64,000 nt of DNA from Cornus controversa (GCA_026545225.1 CM048845.1:55218033-55282032), one strand, 5' to 3'; shown: positions 21,876 to 33,873, counted from the stretch's first letter. Translations and numbers: made by a program. Notes: a model not told the origin generated them from the letters alone.

Positions 21876-23433
21876 GTAACCATCTTTTGAATTTTATTGT
21901 TTTAAAAAAAAATAATAATTTGAAAAATGAAAAAATATATATTTATTTTTTTTTAGGATTTTTCTCTTTCATATTTATTTTCACCCATACTATTTCACTT
22001 GATTTTTGGGGTATAGTGGTCTGTTTTGACAAGTTTTAACATTCAAGTTTGGGGGTGTGCTTGCATTGCCTTTTTACAACTTGGTGTGCTCTATTTTCTT
22101 TCCACTACTCCAGATTTTTGGTAACATCGTTCTTACTCTTCTCTATGCTTCAATTAGATGTACATTGAGGACAATGTACAATTTAAGTTTGGGGGTGAGG
22201 CGATGCCTATTTTTGTGCTTAGTACAATATGGGGGGAAATTTGTGTGAAATTATTTTTGTTTTAGGATTTTTGTTTATTTTATTTTCTTAGTTTGTTTAT
22301 TATTTTCTTTTGTTTTATTTTTAGATAGAATGTTTTGACATTATTCAAGGGATTAGTACCTTATGTAGGTGCATAACTTGCAATTTGTGAGTATGTTTTA
22401 AATTTTTGAAACCTGCGGTTTAAATTAAGTGGTTTTAATCATGGTTTGCAATAACATGTTTTAGGGTGATGAATTTTAGTTTCCTTACATGCACAGACAC
22501 ACTAGCATAATCTTATGGGGTATAAACTGTGGCTATGAGTTATTGAGTTACATATGCTTGATATTAATTAGTATCTCTTGAGAATGAGTACCGATGATGT
22601 GTTTACTTGACTTCAATGAAAAAAAAAAGAGAAAAAAGTGATGAATAAGCAAATCAATTTGATCTTTTTCATGAGTAACCGGGCCTCTATGCCTCAAGAA
22701 GCACGGAGAGTTCGCGTCAAAAGTGAAAGGGTGAGAAAAGATGAGCATTGATTGTCTTGATTTGTAGCCTGACTGATTCGAGTAATTAGGTCTTCGGGGT
22801 ATCTTAAAGCCTAGTACCCTAAAGCCATCTGGTTTGGGAGTCACTGACTGGAAGCTTGCTACATGGATCTTTTAGAAAGCTTAATAAATCAAGACATTAC
22901 ACAACCAATAAAGCAATGAAAAAAATGATGAAAAAAAATGAAAAAGTCATGTATTCATGTTTGGAAGTATGATTTCAATAAGGGGAACTAGTGAGTTGAA
23001 AGGGTATGTGCCTTAATATATTTAGGGTTGAGTTATATTACATGAGATGATTGCTAGTTCACTTTACACGAGGGAGCTAGAGTTAATTATTTTGAGATAT
23101 GTTGATGTGAATTATGCATGGGGACCATTGATTTGAATTATGGAATTTGAAAGTTGAAATTATTCTTGAATGCAAGTTTGTAACTGTATATTGTAATCTT
23201 CTTCTTGAATTAATGTTGAAACAGAGTTTTGAATGTTTGTGGGTAACATTTCTGGAAACCCTCACGAGACTATACTTGTCCACTAGGGGGAACCTAGGGG
23301 TTTAAAGGCTTGTTGCATATGCTAAATGCAATCGTTTCTCCTACGAAAGTGGAGTTGGGTAGTTTAGTTAGTATTTGTTAGTTTCTTTGTTTTAGTTTTA
23401 TTTTATTCTATTGCTAAGGGACTAGCAATATGT
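21876..23433 (+). other. 3' non-coding region of element B, copy 2
   Basis: Duplicate of 12168-13725. PPT-like sites lie at 22045-22057 and 22185-22197, and the conserved non-coding block at 22677-22880. No gene supported. Confidence 0.75.
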
Positions 23434-23446
23434 AAGTTTGGGGGTG
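23434..23446 (+). other. Polypurine tract of array copy 2
   Basis: AAGTTTGGGGGTG directly before LTR3. Confidence 0.88.
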
Positions 23447-24961
23447 TGATCGGCGTTGAATGTTACGCATTCTAGCCTCTTAACTTATGTATTTTATTCT
23501 CTTAGTGATAGAGTATTTTATTATTTTACTTCGTTTCAGTGTTTTCTGCATTTTCAGGGTCTTAATGGTTATTTCAGTTAAAACCAAGCTTTTGGGCTTT
23601 TAAAGAAGACATCCAAGATGGTTAGATGAAGCCTATATCAAGCATATTCATTCAACCATTTATTTCAACTCAAATCAGCCTAAGGAAGAGGTCCAAGATA
23701 ATTACAGCTGCTTAAGAAGGTTTCGGGCCTGCAGCCCAAATCTACGCATAATACAGTCTTAATCCCGTTTTGGAAAATGGACCAGAAGTCTTATTTTTGA
23801 GCCTCAAATTGACATAATTTTCGCGTTAGGTTGAACGAAATTTGATTCTGCACACTTTTGTATTTTAAGAAAATTTCGTAAATCGGACTTCTGGTGGGTC
23901 AAAAGTTGGGCCGAAGTCAGTAGGAAAAACCCACCTGATTAGTGCTGCGGGAAACCCTAATTTATTCCTAATTGGATTAGCACTTTGGTGTATTCTCTTG
24001 GGGAATAAAGTGAAGAATAAGAGGCTGGAGTTGAGAGGAAGAGAAAAAGAGAGATTGGAGAGTCTGAGAGGGCTGAGAAGAGAATAGAAACATATTTGCA
24101 GAGCCATTGGAGAACGAAGTCATACGTAGAATTCATGAAGATGATGCCTTCTTCCTCAACAGTTGAAGCTTCTTCTTCTACCATGAGCGGTTAGTTCATC
24201 CACTAGGGTTTTGATGTAGCCCTAACAAAGCATCAATGGTTTGATTGTTTTAATTATTGGGGACCTTTATATACATGCATAGATTGTGTAATTTAGAGGA
24301 TTCTTATTATAGAATTGAGCAATAAAAGTCTTGTAAATTCAGTTTCAATGATTTCTTATCTTGTCTTAGATATTTAGTTGTTGTTATTGAACTCAATCTC
24401 TCTTGTTTTCTGTGATCATGAGAGCGATTATTACATAATGGTAATCACTGAATATATTGTTAAGAGCTTTGATGGATTATGCCTAGAGAAGATGAACCAT
24501 ACTGCACCCTAGATTAGAGTAGTTAGGCAAATGGCCCATGCCAATCGAAGATAGTCCATGGCTTAGCCTTAATCGTATGTTATCTTCTTGACGGATGAAG
24601 GTGAGCTTGTAGCCACCGACACCACTTATGTATGATGTAATTCCCCTATAGTTGATTCAATTGACCATTGATTGTGGAGTTAGTGGTGAAGTCAAATACC
24701 CTAGATTTCTCTCATATTATCTTCACTATCTATTTACTTTGATTTATTTTATTTTATCTTTTTAATTAGTTTAAAAATTAGATTTCTTTTCTTTATAAAT
24801 TTAATTAGAATTAATTCAGTATTCCAACTCATCAGACCATAATCCCTGAGGTACGATACCCATTCATTTCGATAGCCCTATTCTGCAAGGAATTCGTTCT
24901 ATTGCGAAGTGTGGAAAATTTTAATTGATATACTTTTTGAGTCACACTCACACACAAATCA
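23447..24961 (+). repeat. LTR3 of the element B array
   Basis: The 1515-bp LTR has TGAT start and ATCA end. It differs from LTR1 throughout. Its right part keeps the ATTC insertion and the ACTCACACAC end that the solo LTR at 45070 also has, so there LTR1 carries the derived state. Confidence 0.93.
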
Positions 24962-24966
24962 TTAGG
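24962..24966. repeat. Right target-site duplication TTAGG of the array
   Basis: Matches 4026-4030; element H resumes here. Confidence 0.9.
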
Positions 24967-25174
24967 CTAGAAATTATTTCATTCTTTTTTGTATATATCT
25001 TGTTCTTATCTCTTAAATTGCTTGATTTTAGGTATACCACATAGCGGGCATCTTAGAGGATCAAAGTTGGAACCCTTTGTGAGTATAAAGTCTAAAATTA
25101 GTGGGTTTGAGTAATTTTTTTTGTATATATTATTGTTTATTTTGCATATTGAGGTGTTGTTCTACTATTAATGC
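24967..25174 (+). other. Element H leader, continued
   Basis: Non-coding leader between the array and the gag start, T-rich, without recognisable signals. Confidence 0.7.
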
Positions 25175-25468
25175 ATGCTAGGTAGACGATCATTGTCACT
25201 TCCTTTGCTTCCGTGTAATATTGAACTTGAACGAACACTTAGACAACGTAGAGGAACCTCTAGGGACCCTATATTGCCTAGGACTGAAAATATGGAACCA
25301 AATGAGAGACAACCTCCCGGACTACCTCCTTTTAATCATGAACAACGACCTCCACCTCCTCCTCCTCAAGGAGAATTGCTTATGGACTTTTATCTTCCGA
25401 CTACATTTGAAGTACCTTCATGTATTCAATTTACAGATGTAGTGGTAAATCAATTTGAGATAACATAG
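25175..25468 (+). pseudogene. gag N-terminus of element H
   Basis: Starts MLGRRSLSLPLLP, matching the starts of the element B and C gag frames. It includes the LLMDFYLPTTFEVPSCIQF segment that precedes the capsid core. The frame stops right after NQFEIT. In element B about 435 bp of capsid core follow this point; here the sequence jumps straight to the MIDSACGGGY segment. The core of Gag is therefore deleted and a particle could not be built from this copy. Confidence 0.85.
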
Positions 25469-25472
25469 GCAA

Positions 25473-27818
25473 ATGATAGATTCCGCTTGTGGAGGTGGAT
25501 ACCTTTTGAAAAGCGCAGATGATGCATGGAAACTTTTTCAAACCCTAAGCAATAATTCAGCTCAATGCTCCTCCACTAGAAAAGGGAAATCTACCCAACC
25601 TTGTAGAGGAGTGCATGAGATTTCAAGGGTAGATGAGGTTGCCATGCAAGTAGAAGCCTTAACCCGAAAAATGGACCAAATCATAAAAAATGGGCTGCCT
25701 ACTCCAAGCCAACCTGTTCAAAATTAGGAAGGGTGTTCATTTTGCTATAGCACTTCATATTATGTGCGAGATTGTCCTATTGCCGGTCAATCTCCCGATT
25801 ATGTTCAAGAGCAAGCGAATGCCTTATATTCTAAATAGATTAATGATCCTTATTCCAATACCTACAATCCTGGTTACAAGAATCATCCGGTATTTTCATG
25901 AAAATCTCAAGAACCAAGTCCCTCTTTTTAAGGGAAAAATTCCTTTAATTCCCAATCTCAATAGCCTCAATATAGGCCAAATCCTCAACCTTACCATCAA
26001 AGATCCAATTACCAACAACCACCACCTCATTTGAGAAGCCAAGGCTTTGAGGAAAGAGTGATAAGCAATCTTGAGGCCAATACTCGCTTGTTACAAACTC
26101 ACTCTCAATCAATCTCTAAGTTTGAAGCTAATGCTTAATCTATGGCTAGGTTAGAAGATCAAATCGGGCAACTAGCTAATGCCTTGAATAGAAGAGAGGA
26201 AGGTAAGTTGCCAAGTCAACCGGTGGCAAATCCTAAGGGTGTTCATGTGATTGAGGATCCATCATCTTCATCTTGTAATGCTCATCCGGAGCAAGTTCAA
26301 TCAATCACCACCTTAAGGAGTGGTAAAATCATAAATTCCAAGGTTGGGAAAGAAAGAAAGGAATCCAATGAGCAATCCAAAAATCCAAAAGAATCCCAAT
26401 CAAATTCAAATGTGTTTCCTTCAAATCCAAATGTGAACAAAGTCTCACAAAATCCAAAAGGAAAGGCAAGTGAAGTTGTGTCGCCATCTACTCCAAATCT
26501 TGACACCTCTTTTGAACCTCCGGTTCCTTTTTCTCAAAGATTGAAGGAACCTTCTCACTTTGGGAAGCAAGGAGAGAAAATTCAAGACATGATGGAGATC
26601 TTCAAACAAGTAAAGATCAATCTCCTTCTCCTTGATGCAATCCGGCAAATTCCCTCCTATGCTAAATTCTTGAAGGACTTGTGCACTCAAAAGCACAAAT
26701 CTAGGAACAATGTTCCTAAGAAAGTCCTCCTAACTAAGCAAGTAAGCTCCATTTTCCAACACCAAGCCCCTCCTAAATTCAAAGATCCGGGTGCCCCAAC
26801 CATTTCATACACCATCAGAAATCAAGCTTTTGAAAAGGCACTTCTTGATTTAGGGGCTAGTGTCAATTTGCTTCCATTCTCAATTTACCAACAATTAGGT
26901 TTGGGAGAACTTAAGCCTACCACAGTTGTGTTGCAACTTGCCGACCGCTCAGTGAAGCAACCACGTGGCATCATTGAGGATGTGATAATTCAAGTGGATA
27001 AATTTTACTTTTTGGTGGACTTCATAGTCCTTGACACGGAACCGGTCCAAAATCTAAATAGAAATATTCCTATCATTCTAGGTCATCCATTTTTGGCTAC
27101 GGCAAATGCTTGCATTAATTGCCGTACCGGAGCAATGTACATCTCTTTTGGGAATATGAAAGTCTGTTTGAACATCTTTAATGCTTCTCACCACACATCC
27201 GATGACGAAAGTGAATGTTTTTGTGTTAATGTAGTGGAAGATCTCGTTCAAGAAGCACTTCCTTCTATTCTTTCTAAGGATCCTCTAGAGGCATGCCTAA
27301 GTCATTTCAACTGTGATGATTATGACATTGAGCAATCCATTTTTGAAGTTAATTCAATGCTCGATGTCACGACCATCATGGATTTGCCTAAATGGAGAGT
27401 TTCGAGAGAACCTTTGCCTCATTTGTCCAATACTTCCCAAACTTCTTCTCTAATTTCTCCACCACAACTTGATCTCAAGCCTCTACCGGCTACACTCAAG
27501 TATGTCTTCTTGGGCGCTAATGAAACCCTTTCAGTCATTATTGCCTCCAATCTCTCCAATGATCAAGAGATGAAACTTCTAAAAGTGCTAAAAGAGCACA
27601 AGGAAGCAATAGGATGGAGTGTGGTAGATCTTAAGGGAATAGATCCTTCTATTTGTATGCACCGCATACACTTGAAAGAAGATGCAAAGACCTCAAGAGA
27701 GGCACAACGTCGATTAAATCCAAATATGAAGGACGTTGTAATGAAGGAGGTGGTGAAGTTACTAGATGCGGGAATCATTTACCCCATCTCAGATAGTAAG
27801 TGGGTTAGTCCCACTTAA
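25473..27818 (+). pseudogene. gag C-terminus, protease and RT N-terminus of element H
   Basis: One frame with stops at 25725, 25836, 25899, 25962 and 26136, then open to TAA 27816-27818. A zinc knuckle lies near 25735-25776, but the His ligand is Tyr (CX2CX4YX4C). The LPSQPVANPKG and ITTLRSGK segments follow. The protease has LLDLGASVNLLP with Asp at 26847-26849 and the IILGHPFLATANACINCRTG region. After an acidic linker, the RT fingers begin around LKYVFLGANETLSVI and run to ISDSKWVSPT. Gag, protease and RT were one polyprotein. Confidence 0.9.
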
Positions 27819-29135
27819 GTGGTTCCTAAGAAGTCCGATATTACGGTGTAACCAAATGATAAGGGTGAATTAGTTCCCCAATGCACCACCATGGGATGGA
27901 GAGTTTGCATAGATTATCGGAAACTAAATTCAGCAACTCGGAAAGATCACTTCCCTCTCCCATTTATTGATCAAATCTTAGAGAGATTAGCTGGTCAAAG
28001 TTTTTATTGCTTCTTAGATGGATATTTCGGCTATAATCAGGTTGCTATAGACCCGAGGGACCAAGAGAAAATCACCTTTACATGTCCTTTCGGCACATTT
28101 GCTTATAGACGCATGCCCTTTGGGTTGTGCAATGCACCGATGACTTTTCAACGGTGTATGATGTCTATCTTTTCGGATATGGTAGAAAATTTTTTGGAAG
28201 TATTCATGGATGATTTCTTCGTGTTTGAACCTTCATTCGAATCATGTCTCCAAAATCTATCTCGTGTTCTCACACGATGTCAAGAAACCAATCTAATCCT
28301 CAGTTGGGAAAAGAGCCATTTTATGGTTCAAGAAGGCATTGTCCTAGGGCACAATGTGTCTAAGAGAGGAATTAAAGTTGACAAAGCCAAGGTTGAACTT
28401 ATTTCCAAACTTCCTCCACCATCAACGGTGAGAGAGATTCGTTCATTCCTTGGGCATGCGGGTTTTTACCGCCGTTTCATCAAAGACTTTAGCAAGATCT
28501 CTTGGCCTTTGTGTCGCCTTATTGAAAAAGAGTCTTGTTTTACCTTTGATGAAGCATGCCTTAACGCTTTTGAAAAGCTCCGCACCATGCTTACAACTGC
28601 TCCAATTCTCATCCCTCCAAATTGGGCTCTCCCATTTGAGATCACGTGTGATGCATCCGATTATGCCATGGGTGCGGTCTTAGGGCAACGAGTAGACAAA
28701 TTGTCACATGTTATCTACTATGCAAGTAAAACCCTTTTCGAGGCTCAAATCAATTATATCACAACGAAAAAGGAGTTGCTTGCGGTAGTATTTGCTTTAG
28801 ACAAATTTTGAGCTTATCTATTAGGTTCCAAGGTCATTATTTATTCGGACCATGCTGCCCTCCGGCATCTTTTGGCCAAAAAGGACACTAAGCCTAAATT
28901 GATCCGGTGGATACTCTTGCTGCAAGAGTTTAATTTTGAGATTAGAGACAAAAAGAGAACCAAAAATGTGGTGGCTGACCACCTCTCTAGAATTTTTTTT
29001 GAATCCCTCCATGACTCCATTCTAGTTTGTGACTCCTTCCTGGATGAACAACTCTTTGTAATTTCTCAAGAGAGTATCCCTTGGTATGCGGACATTGTTA
29101 ACTACTTGGCAACCGGCAAAATACCTTCTTCTTAG
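27819..29135 (+). pseudogene. Reverse transcriptase and RNase H of element H
   Basis: Continues the gag-pro frame after TAA 27816; a further TAA lies at 27849. RT motifs are [26 protein letters not shown] and the catalytic FMDDF box at 28204-28218. RNase H begins near 28600 with CDASDYAMGAVLGQ and has the [14 protein letters not shown] segment. TGA at 28809-28811 cuts it, then it continues through [10 protein letters not shown] to ADHLSRIF. The last part ([14 protein letters not shown]) leads towards integrase and ends at TAG 29133. Confidence 0.92.
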
Positions 29136-30357
29136 ACTAAGCAAGAGAAGGATCGATTTTTCTCCCAATCACGATCATATTATTGGGACGATCCTCAATT
29201 ATTCAAATATTGCCCCGATCAAATAATCTGAAAGTGTGTACCCAACAGTGAATTCCAAAGCATTCTAAAATTCTGTCATACACTTGCTTGTGGGGGACAC
29301 TTTAGTGCTAAAAAAATCGCAGCAAAAATTCTTCAATGTGGGTTTTTTCTGGCCAATACTTCATCGGGATGCATACTCATTTTGCTGCTCGTGTGAGAGA
29401 TGTCAACGCCTTGGCGCGATGTCTCGGAAGGATATGATGCCTCTCAACCCTATTCTTATTATTGAGATATTTGATGTGTGGGGCATTGACTTCATGGGAC
29501 CTTTTCCACCATCTACTGGTCATGAGTACATACTTGTGGCGGTGGACTACATTTCTAAATGGATAGAGGCCATTGCTACCAAAACCAATGACCACGCAGT
29601 CGTGGTTAAGTTCATTCAAGCTAATATCTTTAGCCGTTTTGGTACGCCTCGGGCCCTCATCAGTGATAGAGGTAAACATTTCTGTAACCAGTTCCTTCGA
29701 ACCTTACTTACCAAATACTCTGTCACACACAAAGTAGCCACCCCATACCATCCTCAAACTAGTGGCCAAGTGGAAGTATCCAATAGGGAGATTAAAAACA
29801 TCCTTGAGAAAATAGTTCGGTCTGACCGAAAAGATTGGTCATTGCGACTAAATGATGCATTATGGGCTTACCAAATTGCTTATAAGACTCCCATTGGAAT
29901 GTCATCTTACTGGTTGGTTTATGGTAAAATGTGCCATCTTCCGATTGAATTGGAGCACAAAGCTATGTGGGCCACCAAAATTTTTAATTTTGACATGCAA
30001 ATGGCCGGCTTTAATCGCAAGCTTCAATTGAATGAATTGGAAGAATTGCGACATGACGCTTATGGGAACGCTAAAATCTATAAGGCAAAGTCAAAAGCCT
30101 TTCATAATCGTAATATTTGAGTCAAAATATTCTCTCCGGGCCAGAAAGTATGGTTGTACAACTCACGCCTCTGTTTGTTTCCCGAAAAACTTCGCTCCCA
30201 TTGGGATGGTCCATTTTTGGTTAATTTCATTGCTCCCCACGGAGCGGTGGAATTGAAGGACTTGGAAGACAGATCGTTGTTCAAAGTGAATGACCAAGTT
30301 ACCATGGAGTACGTGGATGTCGTCACTTTGATGGATCCCGTGTATTTTGACTCGTGA
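29136..30357 (+). pseudogene. Integrase of element H
   Basis: A frameshift before 29284 separates it from RNase H. The zinc-finger cysteines are in CERCQRLG. The catalytic triad is complete: Asp 29488-29490 in GIDFMG, Asp 29665-29667 in LISDRG and Glu 29773-29775 in QVEVSN, with DX35E spacing. The open part 29284-30120 is the best-preserved integrase core among the Athila elements here. TGA 30118-30120 interrupts it. The C-terminal part resumes and ends at TGA 30355-30357 after MDPVYFDS, with a small deletion before VTMEY compared with element A. Confidence 0.92.
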
Positions 30358-30510
30358 ACCAATTCTAACGTCATGCCATAAACGTGTAAGGTGGCACGGC
30401 CATGGTAGCTATCATGCTTCCATGATGTCCCTCTTATCCAAAGTAATTTTGTATCTAAGTCCCATAAGTTCAAGTCCATGAGGTTCTAAATCAAGTTGAC
30501 TGTTTTTGAG

Positions 30511-30760
30511 AATTTCGATTGATCGAAGCAAAGATTTTGATCAATCGAGATCTCGATTAATCGAGATTTTGGTCTCGATTGATCGAAATAATGCAGAGAC
30601 TTTGAAACATATTTGCAAAGAGCAAAGTCCCGAGAGGTGGTTTTCTTTGATGGCACTTCGATGGGTCTTCGATCAATCAAAATTTCGATTGATCGAAGCA
30701 AGGATCTCGATCAATTGAAATCTCGATTGATCGAGATATGCATCTCGATCAATCGAGATT
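30511..30760 (+). promoter_or_regulatory. CGAT-NN-ATCG inverted-repeat cluster, element H spacer
   Basis: About nine units in 250 bp, such as CTCGATTAATCGAG, CTCGATTGATCGAG, CTCGATCAATCGAG and TTCGATTGATCGAA, some slightly decayed. The arms are mirror images around a two-base centre. The same unit types occur in the 3' LTR of this element at 46904-47018. The part 30576-30652 also resembles a piece of the T1 LTR. The role is unknown. Confidence 0.8.
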
Positions 30761-31031
30761 GCCACGAAACCTGCACGTGAGTCACTTATTTATTCGAACC
30801 GCCGGGCTCCCTCTCATTTCTCCACTTCTTCCCAAGACCATCCGACTTCCCCCTCTACTCTGAGAGATCCAAAGCAAACCCTGAGCGCCGTCTACCCTTT
30901 TTCGATCATTCTCGACCCTCCACCGTCTTTCATCGTAGTCCGAGCTCTCCGCGTATTCGCGCACGTTCGTCTCTTCGCGGCTGCGTGTTGGGATTGTATC
31001 TTCTTGCACGGTTCATTATCTTCGCCTTGCA

Positions 31032-31460
31032 GTAAGTGATGCATGGCTTTATTTTGTTTTCTTTGCCACTATTTTGTTAGTTTACCGGCTTAATAAGCAT
31101 AGACAGATGATGTTGGGTTGGAGTGGTTTGCATTCGCTACGTTCATAATGGGAACTTGCAGGTTTTGGGGGTAGGAGTGCATGTATGGGTGAGATTTTGC
31201 ATTATTTTTGTTTCGAATGCTTGATGTACGTTTTGCAACCGCGACCCCATTGTTTCGGTTGCATCTCCTTACGCTGCTTCATTGAGAGCGAGATGAGAGA
31301 CATATTCATATGGGTTGTTTTTGCTTCCGAGTAGACCTAATCGAGTCGATTCGACCGTATTTTAGAATGCATGTGTCGGCACCATGGACTAGAACCTTCT
31401 TTTTAATTTTTATTCTTATTTTAGTATTCATTTTTTTTTTTTATTTACTTTAATTTTTAG
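31032..31460 (+). other. Candidate intron before ORF3 of element H
   Basis: The donor GTAAGT at 31032-31037 and a T-rich stretch ending TTTTTAG at 31460 would remove 429 bp and join the leader 26 bp before ATG 31486. Element B has a donor-like GTGAGT at a comparable place (10048). Prediction from splice-site appearance only. Confidence 0.35.
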
Positions 31461-31485
31461 AATAAGTGCAGACTGTTCTGGGACT

Positions 31486-32622
31486 ATGGCGCGTGTGAAG
31501 AATGCCCCCAGTGCTGTTCGAGATGTGCCCAGGTAAGCCTTCCGGAGTTGAAAGTTTCACCCGAAGCAGCGATTTGAGTTATGGGAGTTCGAGATGCGTC
31601 CCGACTGCTTGTGGGCGGTAGCAGAGCTCCGGCGGCGTCGGCTCGACTGGTTATGTGTGCCACCCACCGATGTAGCGCACAAGCGCTTGGTGCAGGTCTT
31701 CTATGAGCGCATAACCTATTACTGCCCTAAGCCTGACACCTTGGAGATGGTCGTAGGCGGCACGATGATTACTATCACACCGAGTCGGATCGCACAGATG
31801 CTCGGCATTCCACACCAGCAGCCTCCGGACATGGTTGATCAGGGTGGTCAGCCGCTCTACAGGGCCGAGTTTTTGGCCAACATGATGTTGTTCTCCATTG
31901 TGATGGACATGTGTGGTGGGGTGTTTACCACTCCCAATCACAACTATATGTCCAAATCGATGTGCCCGAGTGTGTTATGGTTTCTGGACACCATTCTCAT
32001 CAAGAACGTGTGTCCTTTACAGCATGTGGCAGAGTGCCGGGGCGACCTTCTCCGTTGCCTGTACGCTTTCCACACGGGCACTTGGTTTTCTGTCCCATCG
32101 CTGATCTGGGGGCAGATGTTCAAAATCTGGGATGGCCTTGTCAACAAGACGATGAGGCGAGCAGCGAGTTGGCGGCTTCCCTTTCCTTTCCTGGTCACAG
32201 CCTTCCTCAACCGTGCCAATATACCGGTCAGTGATACTGACATCCATCTGGCACCGCCATCCCGTTTCATGCACACTCAGTGGGTGAGGGTGAGGAGGCA
32301 CTTGGAGTGACAGGACCACCAGGGCGATCCACCAGAGGACGTGGACATGGATGCCCCAGTGGAGATGGATGAGGATGCGCCCGCAGAGAGTGAGGCATCT
32401 AATGAGGAGATGGAGGATGATGATATTGATATCGCAGCAGAGCGGCATGAGATTTTAGCTACGGGGCATTCCTGTCTAGCAGTTGACATTGAGCTTCTCC
32501 AGCAGGGTTTTGAGGAGTATGTCCAGGTGACGCAGGGTCAGCTGGAGGCTATGAGGACGGATATTACGTCTCTGGCACAGGGTCAGAGGGCACTTTTAGA
32601 TGAGTTCCGGGCCTTCTGGTAA
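31486..32622 (+). pseudogene. ORF3 (env-like position) of element H
   Basis: ATG 31486 starts MARVKNAPSAVRDVPR. Stops at 31534 and 31549 follow, then the frame is open from before 31594 to TGA 32308-32310. The central domain has HKRLVQVFYERITYY, YMSKSMCPSVLWFLDTILIK and TWFSVPSLIWGQM and clearly matches ORF3 of element B. After the TGA an acidic stretch and a Gln/Leu-rich tail run in frame to 32622. No signal peptide or membrane helix was seen. The base composition is more GC-rich than in neighbouring parts of the element. Confidence 0.78.
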
Positions 32623-33400
32623 GACCTGCAGTTCCTGGTTGCCATCCGAGCTTCCACCTCCACCTCTACTCCACCCACCGAGCCACCTCCACCACCACCC
32701 GCCCTAGAGTAGCCTTATCTTTTTGTACTTTCTGCTTTACTTTCTGTTGTTTTTCTTTCTTTATTTTTGATAGGCTATGTTGGCCATGTTAATTTTGTGT
32801 ATTCCACATGCATGTACCCTTTGTACTGAAACTCATGTTCACATATATGGAATACAGTTGTCATTTTTTTATATAGCATATATTTTATTTATTGTCTTTC
32901 TTTTTACTTTCTGCCAATATCTCTGCTCTCTCTACTTTGACTATGTATGTAGTACCACTTGCCTAATTGTTATATGCGATTCAGTTGATGATTTTCGTTT
33001 ATTATCGTCTGGTTTCAATTCCCAATACTGTTGAGATTGCTTCAACGCAGTATGGCGTTAATAAAGAAAGGCAGCCCCTTTGCATGCTATACGTTAGCGT
33101 GCCTGGATAGTCAATATCTTATCGCATAGACCTCTTAGTCAATTGGGAAACACCAGTTTAGAGCCTTGGATGTGCAATGATCTCGGCAATGTTCGCTTGT
33201 ACATAATTCTTTTATTATGTTCTTTTCATGTACTTTTTGTTCCCTTTAATGCTCGTGGTATCCAGTTGGTGTTCCGTGCAGGTTTTTCTCATTTTCAGGA
33301 TGACAGCCCGTGTTGGAATGCCATTTTTGTCGCGATCTGCAGTCCCGGTAAATTCTTTCCTTGTTCTTCTTGTCCAAGCATTGAGGACAATGTTGCGTCT

Positions 33401-33413
33401 AAGTTTGGGGGTG
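33401..33413 (+). other. Internal PPT-like site of element H
   Basis: AAGTTTGGGGGTG, identical to the PPT at 46705-46717. Confidence 0.7.
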
Positions 33414-33873
33414 CGGTATGCTATACCACTTGCATATGCATGCAATATTCAGTATTTGTATTGATTGTCATTGTAGAGCAGTTTTTTCTTTTTCTTGATA
33501 TTTTTTTGCATGCTTGCTATGATGTCTTGCTTTTTATAGGAAGATCATTTGAATAAATGTCCGAGGTAAATGCAGCAGGTAGTTAAGAACTTTAACATTG
33601 TAAATTCTCGCACTTTTGCAAGCTATGTAATAGGTTAGAACAGTCCACATTTTTGGTCAAATATGAATATGTACGGTTCTTACCCTAAATTTGTCCTTAC
33701 CTGCACAAATTCGCACACATGCATTTTAAATTGTGGGGTATAAGTCTGATGGAGAATTTTGTAAATTTCTGTTTTTATTTGAAGAACTTAAAGAATGAGT
33801 TCTTCTGGTTGTTGTAAAGTAAAAAGAAAAAAAAAAAAGGAGAAAAATATGTAATAAGCCTTCTCACTCAATA

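Larger units (their letters stand above)
4031..24961 (+). mobile_element. Element B: tandem Athila array LTR-int-LTR-int-LTR
   Basis: Three LTRs at 4031, 13739 and 23447 are spaced exactly 9708 bp apart and enclose two internal regions (5542-13738 and 15250-23446). I saw only two base differences between the internal copies (9220/18928 and 10671/20379). Both have gag, protease, integrase and ORF3 but no RT or RNase H. A single TTAGG duplication flanks the whole. The middle LTR is a hybrid of the outer two, which fits unequal crossing-over between the LTRs of one insertion. Confidence 0.93.
30358..31485 (+). other. Post-integrase spacer of element H
   Basis: No protein is supported. It holds the CGAT-NN-ATCG cluster at 30511-30760 and a candidate intron at 31032-31460 just before the ORF3 start. 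Confidence 0.65.

Noticed and set aside
30511..30760. CRISPR-like repeat cluster
   Set aside because: Units are short palindromes of variable spacing and centre in a plant retrotransposon; no regular repeat-spacer pattern.
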